Source of the DNA: Thiodiazotropha sp037382065
GTDB taxonomy: Bacteria > Pseudomonadota > Gammaproteobacteria > Chromatiales > Chromatiaceae
Assembly: GCA_037382065.1 (NCBI GenBank)
Contig: JARRQF010000203.1
Location: 1 to 12,883 of the forward strand
DNA length: 12,883 bases
Reading direction: 5' to 3'
The first letter of the stretch is position 1, and each line of letters starts with the position of its first letter. Position numbers and translations under genes: made by a program. Shown here in pieces: positions 7,123 through 12,883 of this stretch. Under the pieces are notes generated by a model that was not told where the DNA came from, ran no database searches, and saw only the letters and a list, made by a program, of their open reading frames with translations.

Positions 7123-7374
7123 TAGTGTGGTGCTTCTACAAATTGACGATGATAGAAGCCTGCTCAGGCCAGGAGACAAGGCGCAATGCGCAGGGAATGG
7201 TTCGCCCTTTTCAAGCATTGCAACGCAGTATCCTGGCCTGAGCAAGTTTCCCTTCGGGCGGGACGCTAAGCGGTCATCCGCGTTGTTGCGCGCCTTGGAA
7301 AGGGAGAAGCCATTCCCGGCGGCACGCGCCTAGCGTCACGCTATAATCGTCAATTTGTATGAAGCACCACACTA
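7123..7374 (+). mobile_element. MITE-like TIR element, copy 2 (expanded form)
   Basis: A 252-bp copy of the element, bounded by CTAG at both ends (7122-7125 and 7372-7375), consistent with a TA duplication. The left TIR has lost one A (TTCTACAAATT rather than TTCATACAAATT). Relative to copy 1 it carries about 75 extra bp beginning at 7269, framed by GACGCTA (7262-7268) and TAGCGTC (7331-7337), and the added part is itself partly palindromic. No transposase. It follows the stop of the 6744 gene by 20 bp. Confidence 0.87.
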
Positions 7375-8243
7375 GTTATGCTCCGCATATTTTATGATAT
7401 CGCTTCGCTTTTTTACCATAAAATCAGCTCCACTACACAGGCCCACTGACCACAGCATTACCCAGAGGAAGAATGAGACTCATCGCCCAAGTCAAAGATG
7501 GCAAATGGATGCAGGTTATGGGGTAAAAATTATTGGAAATCCCAGGCAGCGTGAGGATATTACCACCCAATGTGAATTAAGCGCCTCTTCAATATCCCGT
7601 CCTGGCGCGAGCGAGAAGCGCAGCAAAAACCGATAAGCACGCTTGGTTGTTTAAGCGCAGCGAGTTCCAGGCGTGCCGGTTTTTGTGAGCATCGCAGCGT
7701 ACCCGCAGAGGCGTTGAATACGGCACCCATAAAACCCGATATCGTGGCCACACAGAACATATTTATGTGATCAGTTATGGGGGGCTCTTCCAGGGCAATT
7801 GCATTATAAAGAACTCGTTTTCGTGCATAATAGAAACAAATCGCCACAAAAATGTTGCAAAGCATTTCATTTTGGTTGAGAAGTTTAGCGGTGCCAGTCG
7901 AGCACGATGGCTATGCATAAATCGTGAAAATTAGCGGTAAAGTGTGACGCAATTCTATAAAATAGATTGAAATTAGTGTAAGTGAAATGTTGATTAGATT
8001 ATAATTAAACAATGATTATTTAATGAATGTTCTATGTCAGAATTTATGTAATAAGTTAACGAAGCAACACAGAATTGTGAATCCTGCTCATGATTCTTTC
8101 AAAGTACCAATACCTGAAATGCCAAGCTCTGGCAGTAACCTGAGAAGCGCGGCAGTCCAATACCTTTTACATTCAACCTAAAAAGATCAGTTGGACTGCG
8201 TGATTCACCTGATAGCTGACTATGTACATCTAAGTAATTTTAT
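7375..8243. other. About 870 bp without a convincing gene
   Basis: No frame matches a known family. A plus-strand mini-frame near 7473 reads MRLIAQVKDGKWMQVMG then stops. A 101-codon minus-strand frame (start 7865, end about 7560) begins with a hydrophobic MLCNIFVAICFYYARKRVL and includes ITDHINMFCVATISGFMGAVF, but runs into the palindromic repeat at 7625-7684 and may be a fragment of a membrane protein gene. The rest (7900-8240) is AT-rich, with a 9-bp inverted pair at 8152-8160 and 8191-8199 (GCAGTCCAA / TTGGACTGC). Confidence 0.5.
7625..7684. repeat. Inverted repeat with AAAAACCG / CGGTTTTT arms
   Basis: AAAAACCG (7625-7632) and GCACGC (7637-7642) pair with GCGTGC (7671-7676) and CGGTTTTT (7677-7684), leaving a 28-nt loop. 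GCGCAGC-type motifs around and inside it resemble dispersed REP-like sequence. It lies in the gene-free stretch before the metalloprotease. Confidence 0.55.
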
Positions 8244-8244
8244 T

Positions 8245-8290
8245 AAAAATCAGTAACTTGCTATTATAATGGAATAGCCAGCTGATTTTT
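8245..8290. promoter_or_regulatory. Promoter-like -10 box within a two-step hairpin upstream of the M48 gene
   Basis: Outer arms AAAAATCAG (8245-8253) and CTGATTTTT (8282-8290) pair, as do inner arms GCTATT (8260-8265) and AATAGC (8273-8278). A perfect TATAAT (8265-8270) overlaps the loop, 62 bp before the M48 start codon; no good -35 hexamer is visible. On the plus strand the stem ends in a T-run like a terminator, so the site could be a promoter, a terminator for upstream transcription, or both. Confidence 0.45.
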
Positions 8291-8331
8291 TAGGTTTAAG
8301 GACCAACAAGACCATTTAAAGAGTATGACTT

Positions 8332-9081
8332 ATGAAAAGACGAGAAATTTTGAAGGGATTTGGCGCTTTGCTAGGCATCACTGTCGCCGCTCCAGGCTTG
8401 GCATTCGACTTTGGTAAGGCCCTGGGGGCAGCCAAATCACTGGGTACTGCCGCCACGCTTTCTGACGAAGATATCAACGCATACTTCAAACAGGCGGCAG
8501 ATCACTATGATAGTCAGCACAAGATCCCTAGTAAGGGCAATAAATACGCGAAGAGACTGGCATCGCTTACAAAGGGGCTGAATAACTATGACGGTCTCAA
8601 GCTAGACTACCAAGTCTACCTGACAGATGACATCAATGCATGTGCCTTCGGCAACGGTTCTGTACGGATCAATTCAGGGTTGATGGACTTGATGACCGAC
8701 GACGAGATTCGCTATGTGATCGGTCATGAAATTGGGCACATTCAGGCTGGACACTCCAAGAAGCGCATGAAAACAGCACTAACCACAGGTGCCCTGCGCG
8801 AAGCGGTTGCAGCTGGTGAGACAAAAGCGGGCGCATTAGCAGAGTCTGCGCTGGGTGGTCTGATTGAAAAAGTGATTTTGGCTCAGCACTCCCAGTCCAA
8901 CGAAAAAGAGGCAGATGATTACGCGCTCGCGTTTCTGAAGAAGCACAAAAATCCCCCTGAATCGGCGATCAGTGCGCTTGAGAAGTTGGCGAAACTCTCT
9001 GGTGGCAGTAGTAGTAACTGGCTCTCCACCCACCCCTCACCCCAAGCCCGCGCAGAGCGTATGCGTAAAGCAATCGGCTAA
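8332..9081 (+). CDS. Exported M48-family zinc metalloprotease (LoiP/YggG-like)
   Basis: A 249-residue peptidase that probably acts outside the cytoplasm in envelope quality control, by analogy with the LoiP/YcaL/BepA-type M48 proteases. The N-terminus MKRREILKGFGALLGITVAAPGLAF has twin arginines followed by ILK and a hydrophobic stretch, a Tat-like signal. There is no lipobox cysteine, unlike LoiP. The zinc site is HEIGH at 132-136 with general base Glu133, and EKEAD (191-195) supplies the third ligand (Glu191). GNGSVRINSGLMDLMTDDEIRYVIGHE (107-133) and THPSPQARAERM (233-244) are further family marks. Length is normal. AAAGAG lies 8 bp before the ATG. It stands alone; MITE-like copy 3 follows 78 bp after the stop. 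Confidence 0.93.
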   Translation: MKRREILKGFGALLGITVAAPGLAFDFGKALGAAKSLGTAATLSDEDINAYFKQAADHYDSQHKIPSKGNKYAKRLASLTKGLNNYDGLKLDYQVYLTDDINACAFGNGSVRINSGLMDLMTDDEIRYVIGHEIGHIQAGHSKKRMKTALTTGALREAVAAGETKAGALAESALGGLIEKVILAQHSQSNEKEADDYALAFLKKHKNPPESAISALEKLAKLSGGSSSNWLSTHPSPQARAERMRKAIG

Positions 9082-9159
9082 GTGGTGGTCCTTGGCTGGA
9101 GTCGTTACCCAGCCAGGGAATATACCAATACTATTTTGGATATCGCAGAACGCCAAATC

Positions 9160-9291
9160 TAGTGTGGTGCTTCATACAAATTGACGATGATAGAAGCCTG
9201 CTCAGGCCAGGAGACAAGGCGCAATGCGCAGGGAATGGCTCGCCCTTTTCAAGCATTGCAACGCAGTATCCTTGTATGAAGCACCACACTA
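9160..9291 (+). mobile_element. MITE-like TIR element, copy 3 (deleted form)
   Basis: A 132-bp copy in CTAG at both ends (9159-9162 and 9289-9292). The left ~113 bp match copy 2 closely, but sequence jumps from GCAGTATCC directly to TTGTATGAAGCACCACAC, so the right inner arm and the inner half of the right TIR are gone. Only the outer ~20 bp of the right TIR remain. No transposase. It lies between the M48 gene and the convergent dprA. Confidence 0.87.
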
Positions 9292-9327
9292 GCATCCTGT
9301 CAGCAGTTATTGGTCTAGCATCAAACA

Positions 9328-10305
9328 TCAAACTATTCCATCTTGGTAATCAGCGATGACTGAGGGATGGTTGTGTCTTTTTGCCTTCTTATCAAGCTCG
9401 ATGAGTTTTGCAGATAAAATATCCAGTAGATAAGGGTACTGTTCTTTTGACGCTATGCGGATTACATTGTCATGATTAATGAGGGACTTTGCTCCAGAGG
9501 TATTTAAGTTCATGGACGTGTTTTGCATGTCAGGGAGTATGGCAAATATTTCACGTTTTTGCCCAATCCCGTATCTGGCTTGGGAAACAGTACCACTTTG
9601 CTCGTCACACTCAATTAATATTGAGCCAACCGACACACCAACCTGTAGCCTGTTCCTCTGCACAAAGAAATCTCTTTTTGGCTCTGTGCCTATAGGGTGC
9701 TCCGAAATCCATGCGCCACCGCGCTCAAGAATTTCGTAGCCTAGTGATTCGTTTGTTTTCGGGAATGCCTTATGTAAGCCGTGCGCAAGAACGGCAATGG
9801 TAGCCCCATTCTTGTTGATGCATCCTTTATGTGCGGCGGCATCTATTCCGAGAGCTAGTCCGCTAACAATCGTCCACCCGTTGTCAGCTAAAAATCCCGC
9901 AATCCTTTCAGCTATGGTCAGCCCTATGTGTGAAGCCTTCCTTGTCCCAACAACTGACACAAGATTGCTGTTGTCGAAAACGTGCTGGTTACCCCTCAGA
10001 TGGAGAAGCGGCGGTGGGTTGGGTGTAAGCTTCAGAAAGCGTGGGTAATTCGTTGAAGTTATTGGTATTGTTTTTATGCCGGCTGCATTGCTCTGCTCGA
10101 TAATTTGCTTACCAAAGCTCCATGCGTCGTTTGAGACTGAGTGTAAGCGTTTATCGCCAATTGATAGGTAGTCATTAACATCTGAAACGGATGCAACCCC
10201 TTTTGGGGAATGCTTTGCTAACATGTCATTTATTTCATGGAGGGAGAACCCGGGAGAGTGCTGTAATGCAAGGATGAGGTTGGCGACCTGTTGTTCTTTA
10301 CTCAT
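9328..10305 (-). CDS. dprA: DNA-processing protein DprA/Smf
   Basis: A 325-residue member of the DprA family, which binds incoming single-stranded DNA and loads RecA during transformation. The N-terminal part (about 1-100) is a helical, SAM-like region. The Rossmann core follows: LLHLRGN (101-107), LVSVVGTRKASHIGL (115-129), WTIVSGLALGIDAAAHKG (144-161), TIAVLAHGLHKAFPKTN (169-185), RGGAWISEHPIG (195-206), FFVQRNRLQVGVSVGSILIE (213-232), SGTVSQARYGIGQKREIFAILP (237-258). The C-terminal ~65 residues carry no obvious winged-helix domain. The open frame continues to a GTG at 10371, but MSKEQQ at 10305 looks a more natural start; neither has a well-placed ribosome-binding site. No neighbouring topA or fmt/def genes, unlike the usual chromosomal locus. 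Confidence 0.9.
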   Translation of the reverse strand: MSKEQQVANLILALQHSPGFSLHEINDMLAKHSPKGVASVSDVNDYLSIGDKRLHSVSNDAWSFGKQIIEQSNAAGIKTIPITSTNYPRFLKLTPNPPPLLHLRGNQHVFDNSNLVSVVGTRKASHIGLTIAERIAGFLADNGWTIVSGLALGIDAAAHKGCINKNGATIAVLAHGLHKAFPKTNESLGYEILERGGAWISEHPIGTEPKRDFFVQRNRLQVGVSVGSILIECDEQSGTVSQARYGIGQKREIFAILPDMQNTSMNLNTSGAKSLINHDNVIRIASKEQYPYLLDILSAKLIELDKKAKRHNHPSVIADYQDGIV

Positions 10306-10619
10306 GCAGGCTGGTTGGGCTTGTTTGGTTGTTGTTTTATGGTGGTGGCGCGGCAGCTTCCTGTATTCCACCTTCGTATTATTTTGGGTCTATTTTTGTA
10401 ATTAATGTAGCTAGTATGACGACAAACAGGTATTTAAAAGTTTGTCACAAAAAGCTGTGTGTCGAAGTTCACTATCTACCCAAGTTGATGAGCCAATATC
10501 ATATAATACCCATGTTTTCATGAATTTAGCTCTCTGGATAGCTTTTTAATGGATAAGTTCAATATTTGTGGGTAATGCTAAGTGTGGGAGGGGGTCGCTA
10601 GAACGGCTCCCGATCCAGA

Positions 10620-11126
10620 TTAGCCAAAATTCCAATTCTTTGGCAAGTCTGAGTCACACTCAGCACACACATACCACTCTTCTTTTACGATGTTTATTGC
10701 TCCGCAATTTTCACACTTTCTAAATATAAAGTCACGGCAAAAACCACTTGGGTAAATGATACCCATTTTTCTAATAGCGCTATTCACCGCCTTCCATGAA
10801 CTTGGTTCCGGGCAATAACCAGTAGATTGGTTCGTTATTTCAGATACAGAAACAGTCCCACTATCAATTTTGAATGTAATTTCACCTGCTGATAGCACTT
10901 CCTCCCCTCCTGCACATGCTACATGTTCAGAATGCCTATCAGCTACTAGCAAATTACACCCTGTATCTATTATATAGGTAGCCACAACCTCACCATTCGC
11001 TAGACTTTGTTCTGATTCCGTTACCCAATCTAGAACATCCAGGAAGGAATTAATATTTTTGCCCTTTGGAATTGTTTTAACCAATTCTACTAGATCCGCT
11101 GGACCTACATACTTGAATCTTTTCAT
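10620..11126 (-). CDS. Conserved hypothetical protein with C-terminal zinc ribbon
   Basis: A 168-residue soluble protein. The conserved stretches are MKRFKYVGPADL (1-12), ADRHSEHVACAGGEEVLSAG (62-81) and NQSTGYCPEPSSWKAV (99-114). The end has two CxxC pairs, CENC (138-141) and CAEC (154-157), spaced as in a zinc ribbon. I believe close relatives occur as lone genes in diverse bacteria, but I know no function and will not assign one. AAAGGG six bases before ATG 11126 is an excellent ribosome-binding site and settles the start over an in-frame ATG at 11147. Repeat copy B begins 22 bp upstream. Downstream, 315 bp separate it from dprA. Confidence 0.88.
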   Translation of the reverse strand: MKRFKYVGPADLVELVKTIPKGKNINSFLDVLDWVTESEQSLANGEVVATYIIDTGCNLLVADRHSEHVACAGGEEVLSAGEITFKIDSGTVSVSEITNQSTGYCPEPSSWKAVNSAIRKMGIIYPSGFCRDFIFRKCENCGAINIVKEEWYVCAECDSDLPKNWNFG

Positions 11127-11147
11127 TATGCCCTTTCCGACTAACAC

Positions 11148-11268
11148 TATAAATAGCAGGGAACTTGTACACTATCCTACTTATCTGCGCAATTAGGTGT
11201 GCAATTCGCCTACTATCCAACAGAAATTGACTATATAGTAGGTAATTTGCCTGCTACGTGCATTTTGG
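11148..11268 (-). repeat. 5'-associated palindromic repeat, copy B (full-length)
   Basis: A 121-bp segment that folds on itself: TAGCAGGGAACTTGTACACTAT near the left end is largely complementary to ATAGTAGGTAATTTGCCTGCTA near the right end. Both the left ~60 bp and the terminal GTGCATTTTGG are shared with copy A. It ends next to R2 copy 2 and starts 22 bp upstream of the start codon of the zinc-ribbon gene. Confidence 0.8.
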
Positions 11269-11270
11269 GG

Positions 11271-11377
11271 GAGGGGATATAAAATAGCGTAAGCGCAGCT
11301 TACACCACTATCATGAAATGTGTCATGCGAATGCCTGCCGCTTTCTGAGATTGAGTGGGTTTCTCGATGAGTCCCAT
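11271..11377. repeat. Dispersed repeat R2, copy 2
   Basis: Same orientation and about 92% identical to 3-110. It contains the GTAAGC-GCA-GCTTAC and CATGA/TCATG palindromes. It sits immediately to the right of repeat copy B. The two R2 copies are direct repeats about 11.2 kb apart. Confidence 0.87.
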
Positions 11378-11435
11378 AAGATCAACGTAGTGTGATTGCC
11401 CTGAAGGGTTGCCCAACATGCGAGTATCAAATCAT

Positions 11436-11523
11436 GTAGGATGTGGTGAGGTACGAACCGCATCATTGATGTTCGTGAGCCACCGCACTATTGATGCGGT
11501 TCGCACCGCTCACCGCATCCTAC
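11436..11523. repeat. REP-type long inverted repeat
   Basis: The left arm (11436-11465) begins GTAGGATGTGGTGAG and ends CGAACCGCATCA. The right arm (11492-11523) is its near-exact complement and ends CGCTCACCGCATCCTAC. The 26-nt loop itself contains TTCGTGAGCCACCGCA, a partial third unit. GTAGGATGCGGTGAGCG...CGAACCGCATC is a motif I recall as a widespread REP-like palindrome in proteobacteria, moved by RAYT-type transposases. No RAYT gene is present here. Confidence 0.8.
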
Positions 11524-11561
11524 GCAATTACGAATTTTATAGCGACTTCAAAAAGAGTTAC

Positions 11562-11833
11562 CTATCGATTTAAAAGCACCATGGAATATCTCTCTCTACG
11601 AAAGATAACTTGGTCAAACTTTTCATACCATTCTGTCGTCCCAAAAGGACCAGCTATGGGGGGATCAATCCCGCCATTCGCTGGACGACAACGTAGCAAT
11701 CTCTTCCCTCCTCAATTATTCCTTATAAATACCATATTTCTGAGCACGTTGGTTCGAAGCGACAAGATTGGCGCAGCCTGTCTGGCGCGGTCTTTTGGTA
11801 TGTACAAACTATCCATTGCGCAAATTCTTTCAT
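11562..11833 (-). pseudogene. yidD: Decayed yidD (membrane protein insertion efficiency factor)
   Basis: YidD is a small (about 70-90 aa) membrane-associated protein that assists YidC/Sec insertion. Here the first frame reads MKEFAQWIVCTYQKTAPDRL then RQSCRFEPTCSE, carrying the CRFxPTCSE signature, and stops at 11723. A second frame then gives GGKRLLRCRPANGGIDPP, the conserved YidD C-terminus, and runs on to a TAG at 11562. Between CSE and KRLL about seven residues expected from the family are missing and stops are present in every frame, so at least a deletion plus frameshift has occurred. Total span (272 nt) is otherwise normal. Repeat copy C lies 20 bp upstream of the ATG. Confidence 0.72.
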
Positions 11834-11853
11834 GATTGGCCAAGCTCTTATAT

Positions 11854-11900
11854 TATAAGTAGCAGGCAACTTGCACATTATGTTTCTGTGCAAATTGCCT
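11854..11900 (-). repeat. 5'-associated palindromic repeat, copy C (short)
   Basis: Starts TATAAGTAGCAGGCAACTTGCA like copies A and B. It forms a clean hairpin: AGGCAACTTGCACA (11864-11877) pairs with TGTGCAAATTGCCT (11887-11900) with one mismatch and a 9-nt loop. It lies 20 bp upstream of the yidD remnant's ATG. Confidence 0.65.
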
Positions 11901-11981
11901 TGATGTAGATAGGCATCTATTGGATGAATCACGTACAGATTAGCTTGTATCTCTGGCCTGAGTAATGCCATATTACTGGTT

Positions 11982-12883
11982 TTAATCGGGTGTCTCGACT
12001 AGTCTATTGAGTAATACCGAAACATCGTTGCTAAAGCCGCTGACCGTAACCAGGTCAAGCGCTGTGTCACCGTTAACATAACCAAGTGCTATGAAGCCTG
12101 GATAACTACTAACAGTAAAAGACTGCTGCACCTGAAAACTACCATCACCATTGCCGAGCGATACCGACACGTAGCTTGGCTGCATGTTGTTGATCGTTAC
12201 CAGATCAAGCACAGCGTCGCCGTTCACATCACCAAGGGCTACTGATTCAGGAGTATTATCTATAGCAAAACTCTGCGGCGCCAGAAAACTACCATCGCCA
12301 TTACCGAGGAATACTGACATGTCGCCGTCGTATAAGGCGTTGGCCATTAACACATCAAGCACAGCGTCGCCGTTAATATCACCAAGGGCTATCAACTGCA
12401 TAGTATCATCACCGACGCTAAAACGCTCTTGTGCCTGAAAAGTACCATCGCCATTGCCAAGCAATACCGAGACGCTGTTGCTGTTGGCTGTGACCACATC
12501 AAGCACAGCGTCACCGTTCACATAATCAAGGGCTACTAAGAATGGAAAACCATCCACAGCAAAACGCTGTTCCACCTGAAAACTACCATCGCCATTACCA
12601 AGCAATACAGAGACCTTGCTATCCCCTATGGCGGCCCCGTTGCCCGTTACCACATCAAGCACTGCGTCGCCATTCACATCACCAATGGTTACTGATATAG
12701 GCCATTCACTGGTTCCAAATTTCTGAGGAAACTGATCATGAAAAAGTATCTCAGGATAAGCCTCTCCCATCCGCGCTGAGACAAAACTGAAATCATCCCT
12801 ATCGATATCACCATCTTCATCCACATCAGCCTTAGCGCAGTCGGCGTTGCTCGCCGGATTCTGACCAAAGCAGCTTGCCAGCT
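11982..12883 (-). CDS. FG-GAP/VCBS repeat protein with dockerin-like segment (5' end outside window)
   Basis: The visible 300 codons are open to the window edge, so the N-terminus and any signal peptide are missing. The GTG at 12824 is probably not the true start, because the frame continues upstream as LASCFGQNPASNADCAKAD. The first visible part, DVDEDGDIDRDDFSFVSARMG, is a dockerin/EF-hand-like calcium loop. Then come five VCBS/FG-GAP repeats of about 50 residues, each with a [DY]VNGDxxLD calcium loop and, in the first four, VSVxLGNGDGSF (the third with MSVFLGNGDGSF). Such repeats form beta-propeller blades in extracellular proteins. The protein ends NRLVETPD just after the fifth, incomplete repeat. 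The nucleotide repeats are similar too, suggesting recent duplication. Function is probably extracellular binding or adhesion. Confidence 0.88.
   Translation of the reverse strand, partial: LASCFGQNPASNADCAKADVDEDGDIDRDDFSFVSARMGEAYPEILFHDQFPQKFGTSEWPISVTIGDVNGDAVLDVVTGNGAAIGDSKVSVLLGNGDGSFQVEQRFAVDGFPFLVALDYVNGDAVLDVVTANSNSVSVLLGNGDGTFQAQERFSVGDDTMQLIALGDINGDAVLDVLMANALYDGDMSVFLGNGDGSFLAPQSFAIDNTPESVALGDVNGDAVLDLVTINNMQPSYVSVSLGNGDGSFQVQQSFTVSSYPGFIALGYVNGDTALDLVTVSGFSNDVSVLLNRLVETPD

Noticed and set aside
7560..7865. Minus-strand 101-codon frame with hydrophobic N-terminus
   Set aside because: Its second half translates the inverted repeat at 7625-7684 and no family is recognisable. At most a gene fragment; mentioned only in the gap description.
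9479..10048. Plus-strand ORFs within dprA
   Set aside because: Antisense shadows of a gene with clear DprA motifs throughout.
11491..11835. Plus-strand 114-codon ORF
   Set aside because: It is antisense to the yidD remnant and begins within the REP palindrome; the minus-strand YidD motifs explain the region better.
6295..11900. Classical integron attC array formed by repeats A, B and C
   Set aside because: No integrase gene is present, the outer boxes are not canonical (ATTAGGC, GTTAGTC and ATAAGAG where GTTRRRY is expected), and the genes lack matching sites at their 3' ends. Kept only as a weak hypothesis within the repeat finding.
1..12883. CRISPR array, tRNA or rRNA genes
   Set aside because: I looked for short regularly spaced repeats, tRNA cloverleaf/TTCRA patterns and rRNA signatures and saw none. 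The repeats present are palindromic and dispersed.

Overview
The window looks like an accessory stretch of a Gram-negative, probably gammaproteobacterial, chromosome. The evidence is a set of typical proteobacterial genes (AraC-type regulator, bacterial thiopurine methyltransferase Tpm, M48 metalloprotease, DprA, a YidD remnant), REP-like palindromes and long AT-rich intergenic spaces. I cannot name the genus. Genes are single or in loose pairs on both strands, with no long operon. Much of the remaining space is repeats and decayed genes, so the region appears to have been built by repeated insertion and loss.

Layout, left to right. At 3-110 is the first copy of a 108-bp dispersed repeat (R2). 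An NmrA-like NAD(P)-binding oxidoreductase (117-962, minus) is divergent from an AraC-family regulator (1129-2079, plus), with a small palindrome between them as a possible operator. A non-coding TIR element (MITE-like, 2082-2259) follows the regulator. Next is a secreted Ig-like plus right-handed beta-helix protein (2561-4108). At 4258-4500 lies a broken transglutaminase-like gene, and beside it a short remnant that looks like IS66 transposase. A Tpm methyltransferase (4643-5314, minus) and three unrecognised small genes (5615-6256 minus; 6744-7103 plus; and further right 10620-11126 minus, with a zinc ribbon) are scattered among repeats. MITE copies 2 and 3 lie at 7123-7374 and 9160-9291, around an exported M48 metalloprotease (8332-9081). 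A DprA/Smf protein follows on the minus strand (9328-10305).

The right end holds a second R2 copy (11271-11377), a large REP-type palindrome (11436-11523), a decayed yidD (11562-11833, minus) and the 3' part of a secreted FG-GAP/VCBS repeat protein with a dockerin-like calcium-binding segment. That gene runs off the window at 12883.

Two repeat families stand out. The MITE-like element has CTAG/TA ends, as expected for a passenger of an IS630/Tc1-mariner transposase. It occurs three times in three structural states (standard, expanded, deleted), each just past the stop codon of a plus-strand gene. A second palindromic family (copies A, B, C) lies 20-38 bp upstream of the start codons of three unrelated minus-strand genes, so those genes may have been acquired or expressed as repeat-linked units. 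Apart from the regulator and its divergent oxidoreductase, no gene-to-gene functional partnership is visible.
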